Source: Urechis unicinctus
Taxonomy: Eukaryota; Annelida; Polychaeta; Xenopneusta; Urechidae
Assembly (NCBI GenBank): GCA_034190875.2
Contig: JAXDRA010000340.1
Location: 1 to 64,000 of the forward strand
DNA length: 64,000 bases
Direction: 5' to 3'
Shown here: in pieces, positions 1-13,888 of the stretch
Numbering within the stretch: position 1 is the first letter of the stretch
How the letters are laid out: the number at the start of each line of letters is the position of its first letter
The notes under the pieces: generated by a model
Databases searched by the model: none
What the model was told of the DNA's origin: nothing
Seen by the model: only the letters and a program-made list of their open reading frames with translations
Position numbers and translations under genes: made by a program

Positions 1-740
1 TAAGCGTGCATATATATCCTTATACTCACGTAAAGGTGCCTTTTCGTGCGTGTACGTGCCTATAAGGACTTAAATGTGCGTATAAGTGCGTGTTCGTACT
101 CGTGCGTATGTGTGCGTTAATTTCCGTCTATGCGTGCGAATACTTACATGTTTGTGCATCTAAATGCGTATTTGTTCGTATATTTGCATATATATACGTA
201 TGCGTACGTTTTTGTATGCGTGCGTTTATTTCCGTATGCGTGCAAATACTTACATGTTTGTGCATCTACATGCGTATATGCTCGTATATTTGCATATATG
301 TACGTATGCGTACTTTTTTGTATGCGTGCGTTTATTTCCGTATGCTTGCAAAAACTTACATCTTTGTGCGTATTTGTTCGTATTATTGCATATATGTACC
401 TATGCGTCCGTTTTTGTATGCGTGCGGCTATTTCCGTATGCGTGCTAATACTTGCTTCTTCGTATATGTGCGGATATTTCTGATTTGTACATACGTTTAC
501 GTGCGGATTTAACCGTATTGTACATACATATACGTGCGTATATATCCGTATACTTACGTATAGGTGCCTTTTCGTTCGTGATCGTTCCTATACGGAATTA
601 AATGTGCACATAAGTGCGTGTTCGTACTCGTGCGTATGCGTGCGTTAATTTCCGTATGCGTGCGAATACTTACTTGTTTGTACATCTACAAACGTATATG
701 ATCGTATATTTGCATATATGTACGTATGCGTACGTTTTTG
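1..740 (+). repeat. Well-preserved array: one 528-bp unit and the start of a C' unit
   Basis: A C module (aagcg form) starts at position 2, followed by A, M1, M3 and B; the next header, a C', starts at 530. Spacing and sequence match clean units elsewhere in the window. No sign of a gene. Confidence 0.9.
17..68 (+). other. 8-bp inverted repeat inside module C
   Basis: TCCTTATA (17-24) and TATAAGGA (61-68) are exact reverse complements 36 bp apart and enclose the near-palindrome aaaggtgccttt (32-43). The arms are present in clean full-length C modules. In C' (545-552 and 589-596) they read TCCGTATA and TATACGGA at the same spacing. Confidence 0.85.
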
Positions 741-3700
741 TATGCGTGCTGCGTTTATTTCCGTATGCAATACTTACAACTTGGTGCGTCTATGCGTATA
801 CTTTTAAATTTGCATATAGTGTACCTATAGTACGTATTGTTATGTACAGCTGCGTTTAAATGCCTTGCAAAAACTTATCTTTGTGTACGTATTGTTCGTG
901 TTTCGCGTCGTATGCGTCCGTTTTTGTATGCGTGCGTTTATTTCCGTATGCGTGCTAATACTGACATGTTGAGCATCTACATGTGCGTCGTATATTGGCA
1001 TATTGTACGATTTATGCGTACGTTTGCGTGCGTACGTGCGTATTTCCGTATACGCTAGGTGCCGAATACGTATATCGTTTCCTATACGAATCGTATGTGC
1101 AACATAAGTACGTATGCGGACGTGCCTTGTATGCGTGCGTTAATTCCGTATTGCGTGCGAATACTTCTATGTTTGTTGCATCTACATGGCGTATATGTTC
1201 GTATATATTGCATATATACCTTGGTTCTTTTGTATGCGTGCGGTATATTCCGTATGCTTCGCAAATAACTTACAATGTAGATGTGCCATCTACATTCGTG
1301 ATTTTTACATATTTACGCACAGATTACGTATGCGTACGTGCATACGTATGCGTGCGTATATTATCCGTATGCTCATGTAAAGGGGCCTTTTCCGTTACTT
1401 GTAGTGCCTATAAGGACTTAAATGTGCGTTTATGTGCGTGTTTGTACGTTTGGAGCGTATGCCGTGCGTTTATTTCCGTATGCGTGCGAATACTTACATC
1501 GTTTGTGCATCTACATGCGTATTTGTTCGTATATTTGCATATAGGTACGTATGCTTACGTGTTTGCTATGCGTGGCGTTTATTTCCGTATGGCGTGCAAT
1601 ACATGCTTCTTTCTTCGTATTATGTGCGGATATTTCGATTTGTACATTACGGTTACGATGCGGAATTTAACCCGTATTGTGCATACGTATGGCGTGCATA
1701 TATATCCTTATTACTCACGTTAAAGGTGCCTTTTTGTGCGTGTACGTTCCTATAAGGACTTAAATGTGCGTATAAGTGCGGTGTTCGTACTCGTGCGTAT
1801 GCGTGCGTTAATTTCCGTTTGCGTGCGAATACTTACTTGTTTGTACATTCTACATCTACGTATATGATCGTATATTTGCATATATGTACGTATGCGTACG
1901 TTTTTGGTATGCGTGCGTTTATTTCCGTATGCTGCTGATACTTGGTTCTTCGTTTATGTGATGGATATTTCTGATATTGTACATAACTTTTAGTGCGGAT
2001 TTAACAGCTATTGTGTCAGACGTATGCGTGCATATCCTTATACTCACGTAAAGGGCCTGTTTCCTGCTTGCCTATAAGACTTAAGTGTGCCGTATAATAC
2101 GTCCTTTTGCGTAGCGGCGTTAATTTCCGTTTTGCGTGCTAATACTTACTTGACTGTAAATGTTAAGTATTATCGTTATTTTATATCGTACCTATGCGTA
2201 CGTTAATTTTCGTATGCGTGCGTGTTACTTCCGTCTGCGTGCCTTATACTTTTCTTTTTCGTAATGTGCGATATTATGTGACGTGAAACATACGTTCGTT
2301 GCGCTATGTGTTGCGTTATTTCCGTATGCGTGCATATAATATCCGTTTTAACTGTAAAGTGCCTTTCGTAGCGTGTGCGTATTGTGCCTACGTATATGTG
2401 CGTATATGTCACGTACTCACGTACGGTTGCGGATGCGTGCGTATTTCCGTATGCGTGAAAAAGACTTACATGTTTGTGCATCTAAATGCGTTTGTAGTTC
2501 GTATTTTGCATATATATACGTAATGCGTACGTTTTTGTATGCGTGCGTTTTATTTCGTATGCGGTGCAAAATACTTACATGTGTTGTACATCTACAAACG
2601 CGTATATGATCGTATATATTTGCATATATGTACGTATGGCGTACGTTTTTGTAGGCGTTGCGTTTAGTTTCCGTATGCTTGCAAATACTTAACATCTTAT
2701 GTGTATATGTTAGACGATTATTGCATAAATTGCTACCTATGCGTTTTCGGTTTTGTATGGGTGCGGCTATTTCCGTATGCGGTGCAAAATACATACATGT
2801 TTGTCGATCTACATGGGCGTTATTTGTTCAGCTATTTGCATTTGTACACAAGTATACGTACGTATTTATATACGTGCGTTTACACACGTTATCCGTGCCC
2901 TCTGACTCCCCCCGGATATACTTACGTATAGGTGCCTTTTTCGTCGTGATCGTCCTTATATGTGCCAAAATGTGCATATAAGTGGCGCGGTTTCGTACTC
3001 GTGCGTATGCGTGCGTTAATTTCCGTAATGCGTGCGAATACTTACATGTTTGTGCTCTTTCTGCGTATTTGTTCGTATATTTGCATATATGTACGTATGC
3101 GTACGTTTTTGTATGGCGTGCGTTTATTTCCGGTATGCGTGCTATAATACTTGACATGTTTGTGCATATACATGCGGATATTTTTTGGTATATTTGCATA
3201 TATTTACGTATGCGGATTTTTTACCGTATTGTATGCGTAAAGTGCGTTATTTCCGTATGCTTGTTAAATACTTACATCTTAGTGCGTATTTATTCTTAAT
3301 TTGCATATAAGTACGTATGCCGTACGTTTTTGTATGGCTTGCGTTTATTTCCGGTATGCGTGCTAATAATTATCTGTTTTGTTGCATTTACATGCGTATA
3401 TTGTTCGTATTTATTGCATATATGTTACGCGTTGCGTCCGTTTTGTATGCCGTGCGGCTATTTCCGTATTGCGCGCTAATACATGCCTTCTTCGTATATG
3501 TGCGGATATTTCTGGATTTGCACATACGTTTACGTGCGGATTAATCGTATTGTGCATTACGTATGCGGGACAGATATATTCCTTACGTACATCACGTAAA
3601 GGTGCCTTTTCGTGCGTTGTACGCTGCCTATAAGGACTAAAATGTGCGTATAAGTGCGTGTTCCGTACTCGTTGCGTATGCGTGCGACCGTTAATTTCCG

Positions 3701-6700
3701 TTTTGCGGTGCGAATACTACTTGTCTTTTGTGAAATCTAAATACGTATATGATCGTATATTTGCATATATTGTACGTATGCGTACGTTTTTGGATGCGTG
3801 CGTTTATTTCCGTATGCGCGTGCTAATACTTTCCTTTTTCGTATATGTGCGGATATTTCTGATTGAACATACGTTTACGTTGCGGGATTTAACCGTAATT
3901 TGTGCATACGTATGCGTGCGGATATATATCCTTATGACTCACGTAAAGGGGCCTTTTCGTGCGTGTACGTTGCCTATAAGGACTTAAATGTGGCGTAATA
4001 AGTAACTTGCGTGTTCGTGTACTCGTGCGTATGCGTGCGTTAATTTCGTTATGCGTGCGAATACTTACCATGTATTTGTGCCTCTAAATGCGGTGATATT
4101 GTTCGTATATGTTGCAATATATGTAACGTATGCGTACGTTTTTGTATGCGTGCGTTTATTTCCGTATGAGTGCTAAATACTTCTTTGTGAGTACATGTAC
4201 GGATTATTATGGATTTGTACCATACGGTTCCGACTTGCGGATTTAACCGTATTGTGGCATTACGTATGCGTGCATATATATCCTTAGTACTCACGTAAAG
4301 CGGCCTCGTGTGTATTGTCCGTATAAGGTGATTTGTACATACGTTATAAGTGCTGTTCGTACTCGTATATGCGTGCGGTTTAATTTCCTTTAGCGTTGCG
4401 AATACTTACTTGTTTGTACTTATGTATGCGCCTTTCGTTCGTGTTCGATTCCTATGCGGATTAATGTGCACATATGGTGTCGACTCCGTTGGCGTATGCG
4501 GTGCGTTAATTCCGTATTGCGTGCTGAATACTTACTGTTTGTGGCATCTAAATGCGTATTTGTTTCGTATATTTGCATATATAATACGTATGCGTTAACG
4601 TTTTGTATGGCGTGCGTTTATTTCCGTATGCGTGCAAAAGTTACAATGTTACGTTCGTGATAGTTCGGATTACGGGAATTAAAGGGCACAGACGGGCGTG
4701 TTCGTACTCGTTTTGTATGCGTGCGTTTATTTCCGTATGCGTGCTAAATACTTATCTTGTTTGTGGCGTATTGTTCGTACGATATTTGCATAGATATGTA
4801 CGTATGCGTACGTTTTTGTATGCGTGCGTTTATTTCCGTATGCGTGCGATTATACTTTCTTCTTCGTATATGTGCGGATATTTCTGATGTTGTACATAAG
4901 TTTACGTGCGGTTATTTAACGTCGTATTGTACTCATACGTATGCGTGCGTATATATCCGTTATACTTACGTATAAGTGCCTTTTCGATACGCGTGTACGT
5001 GCCTATAACGGACCTTAAATGTGCGTATAAGTGCGTGATTCGTACTCGTGCGTATGCGCGTGCGTTAATTCCGTATGCTTGCGAATACTTACATCCTTTG
5101 TGCATCTGCGTATTTGTTCGTATATATTTGCATATATGTACGTATGCGTACGTTTTGTGTATGCGTGCGTTTATTTCCGTATGGCGGTAATACTTGTTTT
5201 TTCGTATATGTGCGGATATTTCATATATTACGTGTACATACGTTTTTTGTATTCGTTATGTGGTTATTTATTTCCGTATGCTTGCAAATACTTACATCTT
5301 AGTGTCGTATATATCCTTATATTTGCATATGACTTAAAGGTGCCTTTTTCGTGCGTTTACGTGCCCTTATAAGGGACTTAAGGATGTGCGTAGATAAGTG
5401 CGTGTTCGTATTCTTGCATTATGTAACCTATGCGTTTAATTTCCGTATGCGTGCGGGAATACTTACATGTTGCGTGCTAATACATCTTCTGCGTATTTTG
5501 TTCGTCTATTGCATGTAAATACGTTTATGCGTAATCGTTTGTGCATGTATGGCGTGCGGCTATTTCCGTATGCGTTCACGACATGCCTGCTTCTTCGTGT
5601 ATGTGCGGACGTAAATTTCGGTATTGCACCTACGTTTACTCGTGCGTCTGATTGTGTTTAACCGTTTTTTGTGAATACGTAATTGTTTGTGCGTATTATT
5701 CGTATATTTTGCATATATGTACGTATGGCGTGCGTTTTTTGTATGCGTGCGTTATTGCCGTATGCGTGCTGATACTTGCTCTTCTTCGTATATGTGCGGA
5801 TATTTCTGTTTGTACATACGTTTTTCGTGCGATTTACCGTTTGTACATACAGTATGCGGTGCGTAATATCCCTATACTCACGTAAGGTGCCTTTCGTACT
5901 GTACGTCTATAAGGACTTAAATGTGCGCTATAAGTGGCGTTGTTCGTACTCGTGCGTATAGCATGCGCTTATGTTCCGTATGCGTGCGAATACTAACATG
6001 TTTTGTGCATCTACATGCGTATTTGCGTATATTTGCATATGTTACGTATGCGAACGTTTTTGTATGCGTGCGTTTTATTTCCGTATGCGTGCGTAAATAC
6101 TTTTCTTTTGCGTATATATGCGGATATTTCTGATTTGTACATACGGGTTTACGTGCGGATTTACCGTATTGTGCATACGTATGCGTGCATATATATCCTT
6201 ATACCTCACGTAAAGGTGCTTTTCGTGCGTGTGCGCGTGCTATATAGGACTTAATACGTGTGCGTAATGTGTCGTATAAGTGCGTGTTCGTACTCGTGCG
6301 TATGTGTGCGTTAATTTCCTATGCGTGCGAATACTTACATGTTTGTACATCTACATGCGTATATGATCGTATATTTGCATATATATACGTATGTCGTACG
6401 TTTTTGTATGCGTGCGTTTATTTCCGTATGCGTGCAAATACTTTACTTTTTGTACATCTACATGCGTCTATTTCGTATATTTGCATATTTTACGTATGCG
6501 TCTCCCTTTTTTGTATTGTGCATACGTTGATTTCCGTATGCGTGCAAATACTTCACGTAAAGGGCTGATTTCGTTCGTGTACTTGCATAAAGGACTGTAA
6601 ATGTCGTATAAATAGGTTGCGTTCGTACTCCGTTGCAATATGCGTGCGTATATTTCCGTATGCTTGCGAATCTTATTGTTTGCATCTTAGTATCGTATTT

Positions 6701-7640
6701 CTTCCCATATTTGCATATATGTACGTATATATGCGTACGTACTTTGTATGCGTGCGTTTATTTCCGATGCGGTGCATAAATAATTAATGTTTTGTGCATG
6801 TTACATGCGTATTTGTTCGTAATATTTGCATATATGTACGTATGCGTACGTTTTTGTATGCGTGCGTTTTATTTTTCCGTATGCGTGCTAATACATACTC
6901 TTCGTATATGTGTGCGGATTTATTTCTTGCATATATGTACGTATGCGTACGTTTTTGTAACCGTAATTGCGTTTATTTCCGTATGCATGCAAATACTTAC
7001 ATCGTTAGGTGCCTATTTATTGCGTATACGAGGTTGCATATATGTACCTAGGCGTCGTATAAGTTTTTGTACTCTCTGCGTGCGTGCGTTTAATTTCCGT
7101 ATGCGTTGCAAATACTTACATGTTTGGTGCATCTTCATGCGTATTTGTCGTATATTTGCATATATATACGTATGCGTACGTTTTTGTATGCGTGTGCGTT
7201 TATTTCCGTATGCGTGCAAATACTTACATTTTTTGTATACGTGCGTATTTTGGTTGTATAATTTGAATACATGTACGTATGCGTACGTTGTTGGATTTAT
7301 AACCGTTTTCATTTACGTATGCTTGAAAATATCCTTAAATCTTACAGGTGGTATTTGCTTAAATTTGCCTATAGGATACGTGTGCGTACGTGTTTCGTAC
7401 TCGTGCGTAGGCTTGCGTTAATTTCCGTATGCGTGCTAATAACTTATATGTTTTGTACATCCTACAAGGCGTATATATGATCGTATTATTGCATATATGT
7501 AGGTATGCGTACGTTTTTTTGTATGCGTGCGTTTATTTCCGTATGCGTTGACTAATACATGCTTCTTCGTATATGGGCCGTTATTTCTGATTTGTACATA
7601 CGTTTTACGTGCGGATTTAATCGTATTTGTTGCATACGCT
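741..7640 (+). repeat. Strongly disturbed part of the array
   Basis: C-type headers can still be placed (about 1348, 1689, 2024, 2326, 3912, 4266, 4941 and 6181), and the 324-bp rhythm is visible (for example 1348 to 1689 to 2024), but single-base insertions and deletions occur every few tens of bases, for example ttaattccg for ttaatttccg and gtatgccgtgcg for gtatgcgtgcg. Modules near 2040-2420, 2820-2920 and 7260-7400 are hard to align. The excess of indels over substitutions suits uncorrected long-read error at least as well as biological decay. No gene is visible. Confidence 0.85.
2897..2915 (+). other. Short C-rich insertion foreign to the repeat
   Basis: Within a C' module the normal atccgtatacttacg is interrupted after atccgt by gccctctgactccccccgg. 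This 19-bp stretch is not found in any module and is the only clearly non-repeat sequence I could pick out. The surrounding 100 bp is disturbed too. Confidence 0.75.
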
Positions 7641-10600
7641 ATGGCGTGCAATATATATCCTTATACTCACGTAAAGGTGCCTTAATCGTGCGTGTACGTG
7701 CCTATAATGACTTAAATTTGCGTATAAGTGCGTGTTCGTAACTCGTGCGTATGCGTGCGTTAATTTCCGTATGCGTGCGAATACTTACTTGTTTGTGCAT
7801 CACATGCGTATTTGTTCGTATATTTGCATATATATACGTGCGTTCGTGCGCGTACGTTTTGTATGCGTGCAGTTTATTTCCGTATGCGGTACTGATACTT
7901 TTCTTTTCGTATATGTGCCGATAGTTTCTGATTTGTACATACGTTTACGTGCGGATTTAATCGTATTGTGCATACGTATGCGTGCATATATCCTTATACT
8001 CACGTAAAGGTGCCTTTTCGTGCGTGTACGTGCCTATAAGGACTTAAATGTGTCGTATAAGTGCGTGTTCGTACTCCCGTGCGTATGCTGCGTTAATTTT
8101 CCGTGGGTGCGTGCGAATACTTACTTGTTTGTAATCTAACATACGTATATGATCTATATATTTGCATATATGTACGTATGCGTACGTTTTTATATGCGTG
8201 CGTTTTATTTCCGTATGCGTGCTAATACTTTCTTTTTCGTATATGTGCGGATATTTCTGATTTGTACATACGTTTACGTGCGGATTTAACCGTATTGTTG
8301 TGCATACGTATGCGTACATATATATCCTTATACTCACTTCAAAGGTGCCTTTTTCGTGCGGTGTACGTGCCTATAAGGACTTAAATGTGCGTATAAGTGC
8401 GTGTTCGTACTCGTGCGTATGCGTGCGTTAATTTTCCGTATGCGTGCGAATACTTACATGTTTGTGCATCTAAATGCGTATTTGTTCGTATTATTTGCAT
8501 ATATTACGTATGCGTACGTTTTTTGTATGCGTGCGTTTATTTCCGTATGCGTGCAAATACTTACATGTTTTGTGCATCACTACATGCGTATTTGCTCGTA
8601 TATTTGCATATATGTACGTATGCGTACGTTTTTGTATGCGTGCGTTTATTTCCGTGTATGCTTGCAAAACTTACATCTTTGTGCGTCTTTGTTCGTATAT
8701 TTGCATATATGTACCTATGCGTCCGTTTTTGTTATGCGTGCGGCTAGTTTCCGTATGCGTGCTAATACTTGCTTCTTCGTATATGTGCGGATATTTCTGA
8801 TTGTACATACGTTTACGGTGCGGATATTTAACCGTATTGTACATACATATACGTGCGTATATATTCCGTAATACTTACGTACGTGCCTAGGTGCCTTATC
8901 GTCGTGCGTGATCGTGTTCCTATTACGGAATTAAATAATGTGCACCATAAGTGCGTGTTCGTATATTTGGCAATATACTCGTGCGTATGCGTGCGTTTAT
9001 TTCCGTATGCTGCAATACTTAATTTTGTTTGTACATCTACAAACGTATATGATCGTATATTTGCATATATGTACGTATGCATACGTTTTTGTATGCGTGC
9101 GTTTATTTCCGTATGCGTGCAAATACTTACATGTTTGTGCATCTACATGCGTATTTTTTGGTATATTTGCATATATGTACGTATGCGTACGTTTTTGTAT
9201 GCGTGCGTTTATTTCCGTATGCTTGCAAATACTTACATCTTAGTGCGTATTTATTCTTATATTTGCATATATGTACGTATGCGTACGTTTTTGTATGCTT
9301 GCGTTTATTTCCGTATGCGTGCTAATAATTATATGTTTGTGCATTTACATGCGTATTTGTTCGTATTATTGCATATATGTACCTATGCGTCCGTTTTTTG
9401 TATGCGTGCGGCTATTTCCGTATGCGTGCTAATACATGCTTCTTCGTATATGTGCGGTTATTTCTGATTTGTACATACGTTTACGTGCGGATTTAATCGT
9501 ATTGTGCATACGTATGCGTGCATATATATCCTTATACTCACGTAAAGGTGCCTTTTCGTGGGCGTGTGTACGTGCCTATAAGGACGTAAATGTGCGTATA
9601 AGTGCGTGTTCGTCGTACTCGTGCGTATGCGTGCGTTAATTTCCGTTTGCGTGCGAATACTTACTTGTTTGTACATCTACATACGTATATGATCGTATAT
9701 TTGCATATATGTACGTATGCGTACGTTTTTGTATGCGTGCGTTTATTTCCGTATGCGTGCTGATACTTTCTTTTCGTCGTATATGTGCGGATATTTCTGA
9801 TTTGTACATACGTTACGTGCGGATTTAAACCGTATTGTGCATACGTATGCGTGCATATATATCCTTATACTCACGTAAAGGTGCCTTTTCGTGCGTGTAC
9901 GTGCCTATAAGGACTTAAGTGTGCGTATAAGTGCGTGTTCGTACTCGTGCGTAAGCGTGCGTTAATTTCCGTTTGCGTGCGAATACTTACTTGTTTGTAC
10001 ATCTAAACACGTATATGATCGTATATTTGCATATATGTACGTATGCGTACGTTTTTGTATGCGTGCGTTTATTTCCGTATGCGTGCTAATACTTTCTTTT
10101 TCGTATATGTGCGGATATTTCTGATTTGAACATACGTTTACGTGCGGATTTAACCGTATTGTGCATACGTAGGCGTGCATATATATCCTTATACTCACGT
10201 AAAGGTGCCTTTTCGTGCGTGTACGTGCCTATATAAGGACTTAAATGTGCGTATAAGTGCGTGTTTCGTACTCGTGCGTATGTGCGTGCGTTAATTTCCG
10301 TATGCGTGCGAATACTTACATGTTTTGTGCATCTAAATGCGTATTGTTCGTATATTTGCATATATATACGTATGCGTACGTTTTTGTATGCGTGCGTTTA
10401 TTTCCGTATGCGTGCAAATACTTACATGTTTGTGCATCTACATGCGTATTTTTTGGTATATTTGCATATATGTACGTATGCGTACGTTTTTGTATGCGTG
10501 CGTTTATTTCCGTATGCTTGCAAAAACTTACATCTTTGTGCGTATTTATACGTATTATTGCATATATGTACCTATGCGTCCGTTTTTGTATGCGTGCGGC

Positions 10601-11160
10601 TATTTCCGTATGCGTGCTAATACTTGCTTCTTCGTATATGTGCGGATATTTCTGATTTGTACATACGTTTACGTGCGGATTTTAACCGTATTGTACATAC
10701 ATATACGTGCGTATATATCCGTATACTTACGTATAGGTGCCTTTTCGTTTCGTGATCGTTCCTATACGGAATTAAATGTGCACATAAGTGCGTGTTCGTA
10801 CTCGTGCGTATGCGTGCGTTAATTTCCGTATGCGTGCGAATACTTACTTGTTTGTGCATCTAAAATGCGTATTTGTTCGTATATTTGCATATATGTACGT
10901 ATGCGTACGTTTTTGTTTATGCGTGCGTTTATTTCCGTATGCGTGCAAAATACATGTTTTTGTGCATCTACATGCGTATTTGCTCGTATATTTGCATATC
11001 TGTACGTATGCGTACGTTTTGTATGCGTGCGTTTATTCCGTATGCTTGCAAAAAACTTACATTCTTTGTGCGTATTGTTCGTATTATTGCATATATGTAC
11101 CTATGCGTCCGTTTTTGTATGCGTGCGGCTATTTGTATGCGTTGCTAATACTTCTTCGTA
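7641..11160 (+). repeat. Mostly clean array block
   Basis: Headers start near 7978, 8310, 8849 (C'), 9514, 9847, 10171 and 10703 (C'). The spacings of 324-333 are core units; the longer ones are filled by M1, M2, M3 and M4. The stretch from 8870 to 9020 and the end of the block carry scattered indels. Confidence 0.88.
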
Positions 11161-12317
11161 TATGTGCGGATATTTCTGATTGTTCGTACGTTTACGTGCG
11201 TATTTAACCGTATTGTACTACATATACGTGCGTATATATGCGTATACTTACGTATAGGTGCCTTTTCGTTCGTGACACGTTCCTATTGTTCGTATTAAAT
11301 GTGCACATAAGTGCGTGTTCGTACTCGTGCGTATGCGTGCGTTAATTTCCGTATGCGTGCGAATACTTACTTGTTTGTACATCTACAAACGTATATGATC
11401 GTATATTTGCATATATGTACGTATGCGTACGTTTTTGTATGCGTGCGTTTATTTCCGTATGCGTGCAAATACTTACATGTTTGTGCGTATTTGTTAAATA
11501 TATATTTGCATATATGTACGTATGCGTACGTTTTTGTATGTGCGTTTCCGTATGCGTGCCAATACTTACACTTGTTTTCGTATCTACATGCGATATGCTC
11601 GTATTTTGCATAATATGTACGTATGCGTACGTTTTTTGTATGCGTGCGTTTATTTCCGTATGCGTGCTAATACGTTCTATGTTTGTGCATTTAGTGCGTA
11701 TTTGTTCGTATTATTGCATATATGTGCCTGTATGCGTACTTTTTGTGGTATGGCGCTTTTCGTATACCGTCGTTGTATGCGTGCATATAACGTACTTACA
11801 TGCTTCTATCGCGTATATGTGCCGTTATCGTTCGTGATGTGTACATGCGTTTAAACGAGCGGATTGCGTGCGTATTACTGTGCGCTAATATACGTACATC
11901 TACGTGCGTTGCATTATATATCATATATGTAACGTATGCGTACATTTGTATGCGTAAGGTGCCGTATTTCTAATGCGTGCAGATTTCTGTTTGTGCTTAC
12001 GTGCGGACTTACCGTATTGTGCATACGTAATGCGTGCATATATATCCTTACTCACGTAAAGTTGCCTTTTCGTACGTGTGCGTGCCTTATGCGTGCGTTT
12101 ATTTACGTTCGTATGCGTGCAAATACTTACGAATACTTTTGCATCTATCTATACACGTATATGATCGTATATTTGCATATATGTACGTATGCGTACGTTT
12201 TTGTATGCGTGCGTTTTATTTCCGTATGCGTGCTAATACTTTCTTTTTCGTATATGTGCGGATATTTCTGATTTGTACATACGTTTACGTGCGGATTTAA
12301 CCGTATTGTGCATACGT
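11161..12317 (+). repeat. Disturbed array block
   Basis: Modules are recognisable from 11224 to 11690. Between about 11690 and 12030 the order breaks up into short fragments of module sequence. A near-normal C header returns at about 12029, and the clean array resumes at 12318. Confidence 0.82.
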
Positions 12318-13870
12318 ATGCGTGCATATATATCCTTATACTCACGTAAAGGTGCCTTTTCGTGCGTGTACGTGCCTATAAGGACTTAAAATGTGCGTAT
12401 AAGTGCGTGTTCGTACTCGTGCGTATGTGTGCGTTAATTTCCGTATGCGTGCGAATACTTACATGTTTGTGCATCTAAATGCGTATTTGTTCGTATATTT
12501 GCATATATATACGTATGCGTACGTTTTTGTATGCGTGCGTTTATTTCCGTATGCGTGCAAATACTTACATGTTTGTGCATCTACATGCGTATTTGCTCGT
12601 ATATTTGCATATATGTACGTATGCGTACGTTTTTGTATGCGTGCGTTTATTTCCGTATGCTTGCAAAAACTTACATCTTTGTGCGTATTTATACGTATTA
12701 TTGCATATAGGTACCTATGCGTCCTTGTTTTGTGCATCTACATGCGTGCGGCTATTTCCGTATGCGTGCTAATACTTGCTTCTGCTTCTTCTTCGTATAT
12801 GTACGGATATTTCTGATTTGTACATACGTTTACGTGCGGATTTAACCGTATCGTACATACATATACGTGCGTATATATCCGTATACTTACGTATAGGTGC
12901 CTTTTCGTTCGTGTACGTTGCCTATACGGAATTAAATGTTGCGTATAAGTGCGTGTTCGTACTCGTGCGTATGCCGTGCGTTAATTTCCGTATGCGTGAG
13001 AATACTTACATGTTTGTGCATCTAAATGCGTATTTGTTCGTATATATTTGCATATATGTACGTATGCGTACTTTTTGTATGCGTGCGTTTATTTCCGTAT
13101 GCGTGCAAATACTTACATGTTTGTGCATCTACATGCGTATTTGCTCGTATATTTGCATATATGTACGTATGCGTACGTTTTTGTATGCGTGCGTTTATTT
13201 CCGTATGCGTGCAAAAACTTACATGTTTGTGCATTTACATGCGTATTTGTTCGTATTATTGCATATATGTAACCTATGCGTCCGTTTTTGTATGCGTGCG
13301 GCTATTTCCGTATGCGGTGCTAATACTTGCATACTAAATGCTTCTTCGTATATGTGCGGATATTTTCTGATTTGTACATACGACTTTACGTGCGGATTTA
13401 ACCGTATTGTGCATACTATGCGTGCATCTATATCCTTATACTCACGTAAAGGTGCCTTTTCGTGCGTGTACGTGCCTATACGGACTTAAATGTGCGTATA
13501 GTGCGTGTTCCGTACTCGTGCGTATGCGTGCGTTAATTTCCGTATGCGTGCGAATACTTACTTGTTTGTACATCTACAAACGTATATTGTTCGTATTATT
13601 TGCATATATGTACGTATGCGTACGTTTTTGTATGCGTGCGTTTTATTTCCGTATGCGTGCTAATACTTGCTTTTGTCGTATATGTCGCGGATATTTCTGA
13701 TTTGTACATACGTTTTACGTGCGGATTTAACCGTATTGGTACATACTATACGTGCGTATATATCCGTATACCTCACGTAAAGGTGCCTTTTCGTTCGTGT
13801 ACGCCTATACGGAATTACGTATGCTATAGTGCGTTTCGTACATCGTGCGTATGCGTGCGTTAATTTCCGT
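12318..13870 (+). repeat. Mostly clean array block
   Basis: Headers start at 12318 (C), 12863 (C'), 13418 (C arm joined to a C' 3' arm) and 13748 (C'). The first two units carry M1-type and M3-type modules between A and B. The block ends at the G run. Confidence 0.87.
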
Positions 13871-13874
13871 ATGC

Positions 13875-13888
13875 GGGGGGGGGGGGGG
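13875..13888 (+). repeat. Run of 14 consecutive G
   Basis: Inside an A module the normal gtatgcgtgcgaatactt is replaced by gtatgc, 14 G, then tgaagaaaaatactt. It is the only long homopolymer of G or C in the window. Its isolation in a disturbed block makes a sequencing or assembly artefact quite possible. Confidence 0.95.
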
